Shown: positions 8,288 to 16,193 of the stretch, one piece after another | Position numbering within the stretch: position 1 is the first letter of the stretch | Layout: each line of letters starts with the position of its first letter | NCBI GenBank assembly: GCA_041687435.1 | Contig: JAWLBX010000012.1 | Location: 51,560 to 115,559 of the forward strand | Direction of reading: 5' to 3' | DNA from: JACKII01 sp041687435 | Lineage (GTDB): Bacteria > Pseudomonadota > Alphaproteobacteria > Bin95 | Length of the DNA: 64,000 nt | Program-made: the position numbers and the translations under genes | Notes under the pieces: generated by a model | The model's database searches: none | What the model saw: the letters and a program-made list of their open reading frames with translations, nothing else | What the model was told of the DNA's origin: nothing

Positions 8288-9646
8288 TCACGCCGCCGCC
8301 AGTCGGGAGACCGTGCCGGCATCCGCCAGCGTATCCAAGGTCCAAACAGCATCGATCAGCGGCCAAATCGGCCTGGAGAAGCCGGCGCGCGCGGCCAGCA
8401 TGGTCAGCTTTTCTTCCAGCTCCGCGTCGGTCAATGGGTTGTCCGGTGAGCCGCGGGCGGCATCAATGCTGATGGTTTCGGCGCTGTCATTGGCCATGCG
8501 GAACATCGCATGCACGCTGGCGATATCCATCGTATCGTCGTCGATGAAGCGAATCTGTGGCCGGCCGTCGTGCAGGGTTTCGGCCACGGCGGCGTCGCTG
8601 AAGGCGTCCAGGCCCGCCTCGCCGCGTTTGAAGGCGACGGCCATGGCATGTTGGGCGCTGACCTGAGCCTCCCGCCCGGTAGTCACATCCGGCCGATCCG
8701 TTCGTTGGCGCAACAGCGGGTGGCCGCGCAGCTCAACCGACGCCACATCCGCCGCGCGGAAGCCGGGCCGGCGGGCAAAGACCAGGGCGGCGTCAATGAC
8801 CGGGTTCAGCACGATTCCCGCCGGGTAGGGTTTGTACGTGTTCTTCGCGATCTCCCAAACCGTGCCCAGATCATCGGTCAAAGCGCCGGCCTTCGGCCCG
8901 TCGCAATAAACAGCCAGGAAACCCCGCTCGCCGGATAACGGGGCCGGCGGGCCGGAGAAGTCTGCCTCTGCCAGCAGGGCCGATTGCATGCCGAGCCGGG
9001 CCGCGTTGCCGACGCTCAGGCTCTTGGACATGGTGCCCAGTGTCTCCACCAGCCCGGCAGACTGTGCAGCCGCATTGCCGAGCGCCCAGATGAATTGCTG
9101 CGAATTTAACCTCGCCAGTGCGCCGGCGCCGACAGCCGCGCCGAAAATCCCGCAGGTGGACGTGATGTGCCAGCCGCGGGCGTAGTGATAGGGCGAAACT
9201 GCATTGCCCAGCCGGCACGCGATCTCGCCTCCCAGCACAAACGCGCGCAACAGGTCCGCTCCGGAACAGGGCCGGTGCTCGGCAAAGGCAAACAGGGGTG
9301 GCGCAAGCGGGGCCGAAGGGTGAATGATGGTGTCAGGGTGATTGTCGTCATAGTCGAAAATATTGGCCGCCATCGCGTTCAGGAATGCCGCCAGCGCCGG
9401 GTCGCAGCGCTCCCGGCGGCCGATCAGCGAGACATTGCCATTGCCGGCGAACGGCGCCATCGTCGCCAATGCCTTTTCGACCGCCGCTTCCTGGCAGCCG
9501 GAAAAGCCTGTCGCGAATATGTTGAGGATTGAGCGCTTTGCCTCGTGCAGGACTTCGGGTGGAATATCCTCCCACCGCAACCTCGTTGCAAACGCGGCCC
9601 ATTCCGCTTCCAGGCGGCCGGGCATGTGAGAGGGTGGATAGGTCAT
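8288..9646 (-). CDS. MmgE/PrpD family protein
   Basis: A 452-aa member of the MmgE/PrpD family, which includes 2-methylcitrate dehydratase and related hydro-lyases. Family features are ILNIFATGFSGCQEAAVEKAL, the FDYDDNHPDTIIHPSAPLAP segment carrying conserved acidic and His residues, and a central GNAAAQSAGLVE stretch. No prpB or prpC lies nearby, so a role in the methylcitrate cycle is not supported; many homologues act on other hydroxy acids. The start is ATG 9646 (MTYPPSHMPG). It heads a minus-strand run of PrpD, SDR, selenoprotein and CoA-transferase and is divergent from the DUF1445 gene. A second family member sits at 21845. Confidence 0.8.
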   Translation of the reverse strand: MTYPPSHMPGRLEAEWAAFATRLRWEDIPPEVLHEAKRSILNIFATGFSGCQEAAVEKALATMAPFAGNGNVSLIGRRERCDPALAAFLNAMAANIFDYDDNHPDTIIHPSAPLAPPLFAFAEHRPCSGADLLRAFVLGGEIACRLGNAVSPYHYARGWHITSTCGIFGAAVGAGALARLNSQQFIWALGNAAAQSAGLVETLGTMSKSLSVGNAARLGMQSALLAEADFSGPPAPLSGERGFLAVYCDGPKAGALTDDLGTVWEIAKNTYKPYPAGIVLNPVIDAALVFARRPGFRAADVASVELRGHPLLRQRTDRPDVTTGREAQVSAQHAMAVAFKRGEAGLDAFSDAAVAETLHDGRPQIRFIDDDTMDIASVHAMFRMANDSAETISIDAARGSPDNPLTDAELEEKLTMLAARAGFSRPIWPLIDAVWTLDTLADAGTVSRLAAA

Positions 9647-9719
9647 GAGCGTTTCTTCTTTCCGCCTGCTGGCTGGAGACTTTGCATGCAACCGCCGCTA
9701 GACTGGCAGCCGTCTCCTC

Positions 9720-9747
9720 GTTTGAGAACCTTCCTTGTTTGAGAACC
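9720..9747. repeat. 11-bp direct repeat in divergent promoter region
   Basis: GTTTGAGAACC occurs at 9720-9730 and again at 9737-9747, a 17-bp period, immediately upstream of the DUF1445 start. It lies between divergent genes and could be a regulator-binding pair or the trace of a small duplication. Confidence 0.4.
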
Positions 9748-9750
9748 GTT

Positions 9751-10557
9751 ATGATGCCTTCCTTGTCGCCCGACGCCCTCCGTTCCTTTGCCCGACAGGC
9801 TCGGCTTGCCGCCCGGAATGGCAGCCTTGCAGAGCCCACTCCCGGCAAATCGCCCGGCATCGTACAAGGTAATCTGGCAATTCTGCCCGCCGACTGGGCG
9901 GATGATTTCCTGCGGTTCTGCCACCTGAACCAGAAGCCCTGCCCGCTGCTGACCGTTTCCCGGCCAGGGGAGTATCTCTTGAATGAACTGGGCGACGATA
10001 TCGACGTGCGTACCGATGTGCCCATGTACCGGGTTTTTCATGACGGCACCCTGACCGAGGACGTTCCGGACATCCGTCACCTGTGGCGGGATGATTTTGT
10101 TGCCTTCGTTCTCGGCTGTTCGTTCTCGTTCGAGGAAGCCTTGCTGAGTGCCGGGCTGCGCCTGCGGCACCTGGAGCAGGGTATCGACGTTGCCATGTAC
10201 CGCACCAACATCGCCACCACGCCATCCGGCCCCTATAGCGGGCCGATGGTTGTGTCCATGCGCCCGTTTAGGCCGGCAGACGCCATCCGCGCCATTCAGA
10301 TCACTTCCCGCTTTCCGCGGGTACACGGCGCGCCGGTGCATTTCGGCGATCCGAGCCAGATCGGAATTTCCGACATCAGCAAGCCGGACTGGGGCGCGCC
10401 CGTTTCCATAGAAGCGGGCGAAACCCCCGTATTTTGGGCGTGCGGAGTAACCCCACAGTCTGTAATCGAATACGCCCGGCCGCCGATCTGCATCACCCAC
10501 AAGCCCGGTCATATGCTGATTACGGACCGCCTGAACGCCGAATACGCAGCGTTCTGA
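9751..10557 (+). CDS. DUF1445 / putative hydro-lyase (D-glutamate cyclase-like)
   Basis: A 268-aa protein of the UPF0317/DUF1445 family. Recognisable segments are GIVQGNLAILPADWADDFLRF, VPMYRVFHDG, FVAFVLGCSFSFEEAL and a C-terminal ITHKPGHMLITD. Family members are annotated as putative hydro-lyases; the mammalian relative is D-glutamate cyclase, which converts D-glutamate to 5-oxo-D-proline. The start is the ATG pair at 9751/9754, and no strong ribosome-binding site is seen. It is divergent from MmgE/PrpD and 33 nt ahead of the DUF924 gene, so an operon with that gene is possible. Confidence 0.8.
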   Translation: MMPSLSPDALRSFARQARLAARNGSLAEPTPGKSPGIVQGNLAILPADWADDFLRFCHLNQKPCPLLTVSRPGEYLLNELGDDIDVRTDVPMYRVFHDGTLTEDVPDIRHLWRDDFVAFVLGCSFSFEEALLSAGLRLRHLEQGIDVAMYRTNIATTPSGPYSGPMVVSMRPFRPADAIRAIQITSRFPRVHGAPVHFGDPSQIGISDISKPDWGAPVSIEAGETPVFWACGVTPQSVIEYARPPICITHKPGHMLITDRLNAEYAAF

Positions 10558-10590
10558 GCCGCCGCCCTGCAACAAAAAGAGAAGTCATCC

Positions 10591-11223
10591 ATGACCGCAT
10601 CCGCAATTGCCGAAATCACCCAGTTCTGGCTTGGGCCGGCACTGGGATCGCCGGACGCCGCCAACAGCCGCCGCGATTGGTGGTACAGAGGCGGGGAAAC
10701 CGTGGATGCTGAAATCCGCGACCGCTTCGGTCACTTGGTGGAATCCGCGTGCGGCGGCGGCCTGTCGGAATGGGAGACTTCCGGAGAGGGAGCGTTTGCG
10801 CTGATCCTGCTGCTGGACCAATTCACCCGCAATATCTACCGGGGAACGACCAGCGCCTATGCCGGCGACACGCGGGCGTTTCAGGTGGTGTCAAACGCCA
10901 TCACTGCTGGACTCGACACCCACTTGCACCCGGTCGAGCGCATTTGGATCTACCATCCATTTCACCATTCCGAATCCGTAGCAGAGCAGGACCGCGGCCT
11001 GGCGCTGTTGCAGGCCGTGCGCAGAGATGCGCCGGCCGACTGGCGCCCCTATGTCGAGCGGTCCATTCAAGGCTGGACCCGGCACCGCAGCATTGTCGCC
11101 CGCTTCAACCGCTTTCCGCACCGCAACCACACCATCGGCCGTCAAAGCACGGCGGAAGAGTTGGCGTTTCTGGCGACGGAAGGCGAGAGTTTTGGCCAGG
11201 GTGCGGGATCAGCGCCGCAATAG
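10591..11223 (+). CDS. DUF924 family protein
   Basis: A 210-aa cytoplasmic protein matching DUF924: start ITQFWLGPA, RDWWYRGG, ALILLLDQFTRNIYRGTTSAYAGD, WIYHPFHHSE and RFNRFPHRNHTIGR. The fold is TPR-like and helical. Its function is not established, although the conserved His/Arg-rich segments suggest ligand binding. AAAGAGAAG precedes the ATG. Its last 15 bases overlap the end of the convergent nnrS gene. Confidence 0.85.
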   Translation: MTASAIAEITQFWLGPALGSPDAANSRRDWWYRGGETVDAEIRDRFGHLVESACGGGLSEWETSGEGAFALILLLDQFTRNIYRGTTSAYAGDTRAFQVVSNAITAGLDTHLHPVERIWIYHPFHHSESVAEQDRGLALLQAVRRDAPADWRPYVERSIQGWTRHRSIVARFNRFPHRNHTIGRQSTAEELAFLATEGESFGQGAGSAPQ

Positions 11224-12396
11224 CAGCGGCCCGTAAGCCAAGCAGAACCCGGCATAGGCCCCGAACCAGGCCAGCCCCGAAATGTCATAAAGCCATAACG
11301 CGTGCTGCGGGTACATGCCGGACACAAACCGGGCAACGACCGCCACGATCAGCAGGGCGTAAATCGCTACCGTTCTGCGGTTTGCCGTCAACTGCTGCCC
11401 TGTATGGCCGAGCGTCGCGCGGGTCATCACCGCGAGGGTCATAAGGCCAATGCCGCCCGCCATCCAAAGATGCTGTGCGGCGGCAAGGCCGAACATGCCG
11501 GGAAGCACAAGTTCCGCACCCAGCGCCAGCGCGCCGAGCGGGAGGAAGAGATAGCCGGCATGCAACACCCAGACCAGAGCCTCCCCGCCGGTGCGTCCCC
11601 CTCGCCACCGCAGCAAGCGCAGCAGGTGCAGCAAACCTGCCAGTATCAGGGTACCTCCCGAAACCGCTGCGTCAGGCAGCAAAATCCAAAGCACCAACGC
11701 GGCCAGGAATACGGCAAGCGCGATCTTGTCGAACCGCTGCATCGGTGGCACGGGCAGCCTGCCCTCCCCCTGGCGAACGAGCCAGTTGCGGGAAAACGAC
11801 GGCACGATCCGTCCGCCGACCAGGGCAATCATCATCAATGCGGCGGCAAGACCAAGGCGGAGGCCGAACCCCTGGGCCGCATAGGCGCCCGCTGCCGCTT
11901 CCCAATGAAACAGGCCATTGGCGACCAGAAGCGTAATTAGCGCCGCAAATACCGGCAGGTTGCGCCAGTTCCGCCCGGCGATGATTTCCCGCCCGATCAT
12001 TGCCGAAAGCGCTGCCGGCATGGCCAAATCTGCCGCTGCGACGCCCAACGGCGGCAGGTAGGCGGAAATCGTCACGGCAAGCCGCCCGGCCAGCCATAAC
12101 GCGAACAGCACCGCCAACGGCCAGCCGACAACGGGCAAGCGGCCGGTCCAGTTTGGCACCGCCGTCATCAGGAAGCCGGCAACCACCGCGCCCAGATATC
12201 CGAACAGGAACTCATGCGCGTGCCAGGACACCGGATCGAAAGCGGTAGGCAAGGCAAGGTGACCGCTCAACATGGGCACCCATAACGCCATGGAAACCGC
12301 GGCCCAAAGGGCACCGCCAAGGAAAAACGGCCGGAAGCCGAAGGACAGAACCGCCGGCCCTTTCCAGGCCCGCACCTGCTGCGCAGTCGTGGTCAT
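11209..12396 (-). CDS. nnrS: NnrS family membrane protein
   Basis: A 395-aa polytopic membrane protein with about twelve hydrophobic helices. NnrS motifs are present: VLSFGFRPFFLGGALWA, SWHAHEFLFGYLGAVVAGFLMTAVPNWTG and VGGRIVPSFSRNWL. NnrS proteins contain haem and copper and protect against nitrosative stress during denitrification. As the last gene of the nirK operon, 12 nt after the multicopper oxidase, it fits NO handling next to a nitrite reductase. The start ATG 12396 (MTTTAQQVRAWKGP) is the first in frame. Its 3' end overlaps the convergent DUF924 gene. Confidence 0.9.
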   Translation of the reverse strand: MTTTAQQVRAWKGPAVLSFGFRPFFLGGALWAAVSMALWVPMLSGHLALPTAFDPVSWHAHEFLFGYLGAVVAGFLMTAVPNWTGRLPVVGWPLAVLFALWLAGRLAVTISAYLPPLGVAAADLAMPAALSAMIGREIIAGRNWRNLPVFAALITLLVANGLFHWEAAAGAYAAQGFGLRLGLAAALMMIALVGGRIVPSFSRNWLVRQGEGRLPVPPMQRFDKIALAVFLAALVLWILLPDAAVSGGTLILAGLLHLLRLLRWRGGRTGGEALVWVLHAGYLFLPLGALALGAELVLPGMFGLAAAQHLWMAGGIGLMTLAVMTRATLGHTGQQLTANRRTVAIYALLIVAVVARFVSGMYPQHALWLYDISGLAWFGAYAGFCLAYGPLLLRR

Positions 12397-12408
12397 CCCT
12401 CATGCCTT

Positions 12409-13443
12409 TTAACGGCGAAGATCCATGAACTCGCCTTGGTGAACCGGCGTTTCGAAAAGACCGGGGCCCATTGCCAAACTCTCGGAAAAATAGAAGTCCG
12501 GCTCATAGGCTTTGTCCTTCCAAACATACCAGTCATCATCGCGGCCGACCGACTCGTACTCAATCACGAATACCGAGCCGCCGGGTGTCTTGCCATTGTT
12601 GGAGACGTGGTGCTCGATATGATCGTGCGCAATCCAACGGCCGGGATTATCCATCCGCAGGATGACGTCATAGCGCTCGCCGGGTGCCATGTTGAGGACA
12701 TCGGCAGCGAACGGCGCCGGCAGCGGCAAGCCATCCTTATGGGTCACCAGCATGTCATGGCCATGCGGATGAAACGCCACATGCACCGTTGCCGCGATCA
12801 GACGCAGCCGCAGCACGTCGCCCTTTTTCACCCGCAAGGGCTGGGTCGTCGGAAATGCCTTGCCATTGATCGAGAAGTAGCTGATCGGCTCCGACGGATG
12901 CCCGCCCTTGCCATAGTCCAGTGCCACTTCGGGATTCCAGCCGGAGAACATCAGGATCGCTTCTTTCGTTACCTCCGCCTCGATCGGCGCCGGCTCCTGG
13001 GGGTCGACGATCAGCGGCCCCCACATGCCCCGGATTCCCACATGCTCCGGCACGTTTACGTGACAATGGTACCACAAAGTACCGACCTTATCGGCAGTGA
13101 AACGATAGACGTAGGTGTCACCCGGCTCTAGCGCTTTCTGGGTGATATCCGGCACGCCGTCGCTGCGCCATGTTCCGGTCTGATACATGCCGTGCCAGTG
13201 AATCGTGTGGGTCAGCGTCGTGTTGTTGGTCAGCGTCACCTCGACCTCGTCCCCCTCGTTGACGCGGATTAACGGTCCCGGCACCTGGCCATTGTAGGCC
13301 CAGACCGCCACCGTGAAGCCGGGCGCCACCTCCATCGTCACCTCTTCGATGGTCATCTGAAAGCGCCGCAGTTCCGCATTGGCCATCGCCGGAACCAGTG
13401 CCAGCAACAAGGCGGCGGCCAGAAACATTCGGGTACAGGTCAT
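12409..13443 (-). CDS. Periplasmic two-domain multicopper oxidase
   Basis: A 344-aa protein with a signal peptide (TRMFLAAALLLALVPAMANA). Copper motifs in order are HTIHWHG, WYHCHVNVPEHVGIRGM, FHPHGHD and AHDHIEHH. The first domain carries the type 1 site (Cys, two His, Met), while the second keeps type 2/3 histidines but has no Cys. That is the layout of a type-B two-domain laccase, which forms trimers with the trinuclear cluster between subunits. The ATG overlaps the TGA of the upstream cytochrome (ATGA), so translation is coupled. Its physiological electron donor may be one of the neighbouring cytochromes. A copper-oxidase or nitrite-reductase role cannot be excluded. Confidence 0.85.
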   Translation of the reverse strand: MTCTRMFLAAALLLALVPAMANAELRRFQMTIEEVTMEVAPGFTVAVWAYNGQVPGPLIRVNEGDEVEVTLTNNTTLTHTIHWHGMYQTGTWRSDGVPDITQKALEPGDTYVYRFTADKVGTLWYHCHVNVPEHVGIRGMWGPLIVDPQEPAPIEAEVTKEAILMFSGWNPEVALDYGKGGHPSEPISYFSINGKAFPTTQPLRVKKGDVLRLRLIAATVHVAFHPHGHDMLVTHKDGLPLPAPFAADVLNMAPGERYDVILRMDNPGRWIAHDHIEHHVSNNGKTPGGSVFVIEYESVGRDDDWYVWKDKAYEPDFYFSESLAMGPGLFETPVHQGEFMDLRR

Positions 13444-13817
13444 TGGCCAACTCCCGTGCTCTCGCCCTGGCAGCAGAGTTGCCGCAGGAACGCGACCAGA
13501 TCGTGGATTTCCGAATCCGAAAGATTGCCGCCCCAGTTTGGCATCAGGTTAGACTTGTTGACCGCCTGCCCGCCAAATTTGATCGCCTTGAACAGTTCCG
13601 CATCGGTCCGGGCCGACATTTCCGCCCGGTCGGTGTGGTTGCGTGGCTGGACTTTGAGATGGGCCGCATTGAGACCGCTGCCCTGCCCGTCGCGGCCGTG
13701 ACATTGCACACAATAGGCCCGGTACAAGGCCTCGCCTGAATCCGGGTCGGCCGCTTGCGCACCGGGGTTTGCGAGGATGAACGCCAAGACCGCGCCAAGA
13801 ATGATCCGGACTCTCAT
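13440..13817 (-). CDS. Small periplasmic c-type cytochrome
   Basis: A 125-aa protein with a Sec signal (MRVRIILGAVLAFILANPGAQA), one haem-binding CVQCH about 15 residues into the mature protein, and NLMPNWGG as the likely Met axial ligand loop. It is a class I cytochrome c. AGGAGG lies upstream of the ATG at 13817, which overlaps the stop of the di-haem cytochrome gene. The position directly after nirK and the second cytochrome suggests it passes electrons to NirK and/or the multicopper oxidase. Confidence 0.9.
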   Translation of the reverse strand: MRVRIILGAVLAFILANPGAQAADPDSGEALYRAYCVQCHGRDGQGSGLNAAHLKVQPRNHTDRAEMSARTDAELFKAIKFGGQAVNKSNLMPNWGGNLSDSEIHDLVAFLRQLCCQGESTGVGQ

Positions 13818-14518
13818 TGGCCTCTGCCCTCCTTTTCGCCGATTAGCTTCAGATAACTGGCGAGTTTGTTGATCGCCCCCGTCTGCAAATGCAGGTTCGG
13901 CATCAGCGTTCGCGGCTCCCATGCGGCGGGATCGCGGATGTAGGAGGTGATGAATTCGGGCTTAAGCCGCTGCCACGCCGTATAGAGTTCCGGCCCGGAT
14001 ACGCCGCCGTATTTTGGCGTGTCCTTGTGGCAAGCCGCGCACCCTTTGAACTTGACGAAATCCATTTCTCCCATCCGCTTCGATATCCGGACCGGCTCGA
14101 ACGCTTCGGCGGCAATCAAGACGGAATTTGCCGTCTTCCCGGCCAAAAGCTCGGCAGCCATCGCTGCTTCCCCCGGCGGCAGTACCGGATGGTCGATCAG
14201 CGAGGCCTTATCGACCTCATCACCCTTTTCTCCGTTCTTGATATGCGCGGGCGGAAAGTCGCCGGCCGGCCGGATGCGGGCCGGGGCTTGCAGCCATGCC
14301 TCCAGCCATTCCCGCCGGAACTTGTTGCCAGCGTAAAAGAGCGGCGGCCCTTTTCGCTCCGTCCGCACTACCAGCGAGGGGTTGGCCGGGGGCTCCAGTT
14401 GGTGGCAAGTGCTGCATCTTTCGGCCAGAAATCCGTCAGCCTCTCCCCCGCCCGCCAATGCGGGCGACTGGAAGGATACGGCGCCGGCCAATGCGAGCCC
14501 GATCAATACGCTGCGCAT
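13814..14518 (-). CDS. Di-haem c-type cytochrome
   Basis: A 234-aa exported protein (MRSVLIGLALAGAVSFQSPALA) with two haem-attachment motifs, CSTCH near residue 35 and CAACH in the second half, each followed by a candidate axial-ligand region (Met in TLMPNLHLQTG). ATG 14518 lies 15 nt past the nirK stop; a GTG at 14536 overlapping the nirK stop is an alternative start. It is a plausible electron donor to the copper nitrite reductase encoded just upstream. Two-haem donors of this sort accompany nirK in several denitrifiers, but partner identity is inference. Confidence 0.85.
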   Translation of the reverse strand: MRSVLIGLALAGAVSFQSPALAGGGEADGFLAERCSTCHQLEPPANPSLVVRTERKGPPLFYAGNKFRREWLEAWLQAPARIRPAGDFPPAHIKNGEKGDEVDKASLIDHPVLPPGEAAMAAELLAGKTANSVLIAAEAFEPVRISKRMGEMDFVKFKGCAACHKDTPKYGGVSGPELYTAWQRLKPEFITSYIRDPAAWEPRTLMPNLHLQTGAINKLASYLKLIGEKEGRGQ

Positions 14519-14532
14519 CGTCCACACCCCCG

Positions 14533-15480
14533 TCACCGCAGGATCTTCAGGTCGCCGCGGCCTTTTTCAGGGTCTGCCCCGTCAAAGGTCATCAACACCG
14601 AAATTCCGCCGTTCAGCGCGTGCTTCATGCGGTGGTCGACGATGACATTGTTGGTGGGGCGGTCGGCCGGCGGTACGATGTCGAAGGTCATCGCATGGGC
14701 CGGCGGAACCTCGACCGTCTGCATCGAATGCAGCACATTCTTTGGGTTGCCATTGTCCCAAACGCGCTCCCAAATCCCGCCGATCGGATGGAAAGCGGCA
14801 GCCTCGTTGATCATCGCATTCACGAAGTAGATGCGCACCCGCTCACCCGGTTCCGCTTCCAACGTCAAGGTCGCGTTTGGGTCGTGCACCGGGTCGTAGT
14901 GGAACAACTTGCCATTGACCAGCGTACCCACCCAGTTGCGGTTCATCGCCCGGTCTTCGGCGCTGGTGCCCTCCTCGAACAGATCGCCATGCACCAGCAC
15001 ATATTCGCGGTCCGGCTTGGGATAGGCATCCGAATATCCCTGTTCGGGATCGACCAGGATCAGGCCGTACATGCCGCGTGAAATGTGCTCGGCCATCGAA
15101 CTTGCGCCGCAGTGATAGATAAAGACCCCCGAGTGTTCTGCCTTGAACTGGAAATGCTTGCTTTCCCCAGGCTTTATCTCCGAAAACTCGTCCAGCACGT
15201 CGACGATAGCCGCGTGAAAGTCCATCGAATGGCTGTTCTTGTTGTTCGGGTTGTTGTGCATGCTGAAATCCACAACATCCCCCTGCTTCACCCGGACAAC
15301 CGGCCCCGGAACTGTTCCGCCGAATGTCCACATGCGTTGGGTCGTTCCCTTGTTGTCGATGACGATGTCTTTCTCGATCACCGGCATTTCGACCTTCACA
15401 GTCTCAGCCGCGGCGGCACTTAGGGAACCGGCCAGCGACAGCGCGGAAACGGCAGCAAACAACTTTTTGCGCAGGAACAT
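14533..15480 (-). CDS. nirK: Copper-containing nitrite reductase
   Basis: Periplasmic enzyme reducing nitrite to NO. After a signal peptide (KLFAAVSALSLAGSLSAAAA) come two cupredoxin domains. HSMDFHAA supplies a type 1 His, the catalytic Asp and a type 2 His. YHCGASSMAEHISRGMYG supplies a type 2 His and the type 1 Cys, His and Met. FHPIGG carries the catalytic His of domain 2, and VDHRMKHAL the third type 2 His. The ligand set is complete. The Cys-His loop is one residue shorter than in the common HCAPxGMxPWH form, and the HCG...EHI..GMYG shape recalls nitrifier-type NirK. It is first in a five-gene operon and is preceded by TAAGGAGG. Homologous multicopper oxidases with other substrates are the alternative. 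Confidence 0.85.
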   Translation of the reverse strand: MFLRKKLFAAVSALSLAGSLSAAAAETVKVEMPVIEKDIVIDNKGTTQRMWTFGGTVPGPVVRVKQGDVVDFSMHNNPNNKNSHSMDFHAAIVDVLDEFSEIKPGESKHFQFKAEHSGVFIYHCGASSMAEHISRGMYGLILVDPEQGYSDAYPKPDREYVLVHGDLFEEGTSAEDRAMNRNWVGTLVNGKLFHYDPVHDPNATLTLEAEPGERVRIYFVNAMINEAAAFHPIGGIWERVWDNGNPKNVLHSMQTVEVPPAHAMTFDIVPPADRPTNNVIVDHRMKHALNGGISVLMTFDGADPEKGRGDLKILR

Positions 15481-15482
15481 GG

Positions 15483-15525
15483 CGACCTCCTTATTGGGTA
15501 TTTAATATACCTATTAAGGAGGTCG
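15483..15525. promoter_or_regulatory. Palindromic operator, probable NsrR site, between nirK and nsrR
   Basis: The core GGTATATTAAATACC (minus strand, 15511-15497) is an interrupted palindrome that overlaps the predicted nirK start of transcription. It is flanked by exact outer arms CGACCTCCTTA (15483-15493) and TAAGGAGGTCG (15515-15525). The core resembles the TATTT-n-AAATA centre of NsrR sites, and the divergent gene encodes an NsrR-like Rrf2 protein, so repression relieved by NO is the simplest model. The nirK Shine-Dalgarno lies in one arm. Confidence 0.5.
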
Positions 15526-15541
15526 AAAACATGTATGTCAA
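15505..15541 (-). promoter_or_regulatory. nirK promoter (sigma-70 type)
   Basis: Reading towards nirK: TTGACA (15541-15536) is a perfect -35 box, followed by an 18-nt spacer and TTAATA (15517-15512) as the -10 box. Transcription would begin near 15505, inside the palindromic operator described next and about 25 nt before the nirK ATG. Confidence 0.55.
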
Positions 15542-15701
15542 TTACCCTTTTATCGGAAATTGGCGGCCGACTGGCGCGCCGCAGCAACAACCCGAACCAA
15601 ACCGGGCCGAACCAAAATGGCAGATCTGAGAAGTTCCGAATTCCGGGCGAATATCCTATATAGAGTGCAATAATCAAAATCGCTGGGAACCGAGGCAACC
15701 G

Positions 15702-16163
15702 ATGCGGCTGACGCAACACACGGATTACGCGCTACGTCTTCTCATTTCGCTGGCCGTCGCCAACGGCGAGCGCCAAACGATCGAAGCCATAGCGCGGCGC
15801 CACGATATCTCCCGAAACCACCTGATGAAGGTCACGCAGACCCTGACCCAGGCGGGTTTCGTTGACGGAACGCGCGGCCGCAACGGCGGAATAGCCTTGG
15901 CGCATACCCCCGAAACGATTTCCCTGGGTGCAGTCGTGCGCGTCTGTGAGGACAATTTCTCGCTGGTCGAATGCTTCGACGCCGAACGCAACCGCTGCGT
16001 TTTTACTCCTGTCTGTGGATTGCGCGGACCGCTGGAGGAAGCACTGCTGGCATTCCTGGCGGTATTGGACCGCTATACCTTGGCCGACCTTGTCCGCCGA
16101 CCGGGACAGAGCGAAGCGCTGCGCAATTTCCTGTTTCCACCCGAAGACAGCCTGACGGCATAA
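15702..16163 (+). CDS. nsrR: Rrf2-family NO-sensing repressor, NsrR-like
   Basis: A 153-aa Rrf2 regulator: MRLTQHTDYALRLLISLA, a winged helix around residues 20-60 (IEAIARRHDISRNHLMKV), the wing GTRGRNGGIALA, and cysteines at 91, 99 and 105 that can ligate a [4Fe-4S] cluster; Cys82 is extra. NsrR proteins lose DNA binding when NO attacks the cluster. It is divergent from the nirK operon across the palindromic promoter, which is the expected target arrangement. The Cys91-99 spacing (x7) is a little longer than in E. coli NsrR. Another Rrf2 type such as IscR is less likely because of context. Confidence 0.85.
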   Translation: MRLTQHTDYALRLLISLAVANGERQTIEAIARRHDISRNHLMKVTQTLTQAGFVDGTRGRNGGIALAHTPETISLGAVVRVCEDNFSLVECFDAERNRCVFTPVCGLRGPLEEALLAFLAVLDRYTLADLVRRPGQSEALRNFLFPPEDSLTA

Positions 16164-16193
16164 GACCAGCCGAACAGCCGGCGACCGCCGGAA

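Noticed and set aside
15531..15629. 32-codon reading frame with a perfect Shine-Dalgarno (TAAGGAGG) in the nirK/nsrR gap
   Set aside because: The ribosome site is just the mirror arm of the palindrome that carries the nirK site, the start overlaps the nirK -35 box, and the peptide has no recognisable features or coding bias.
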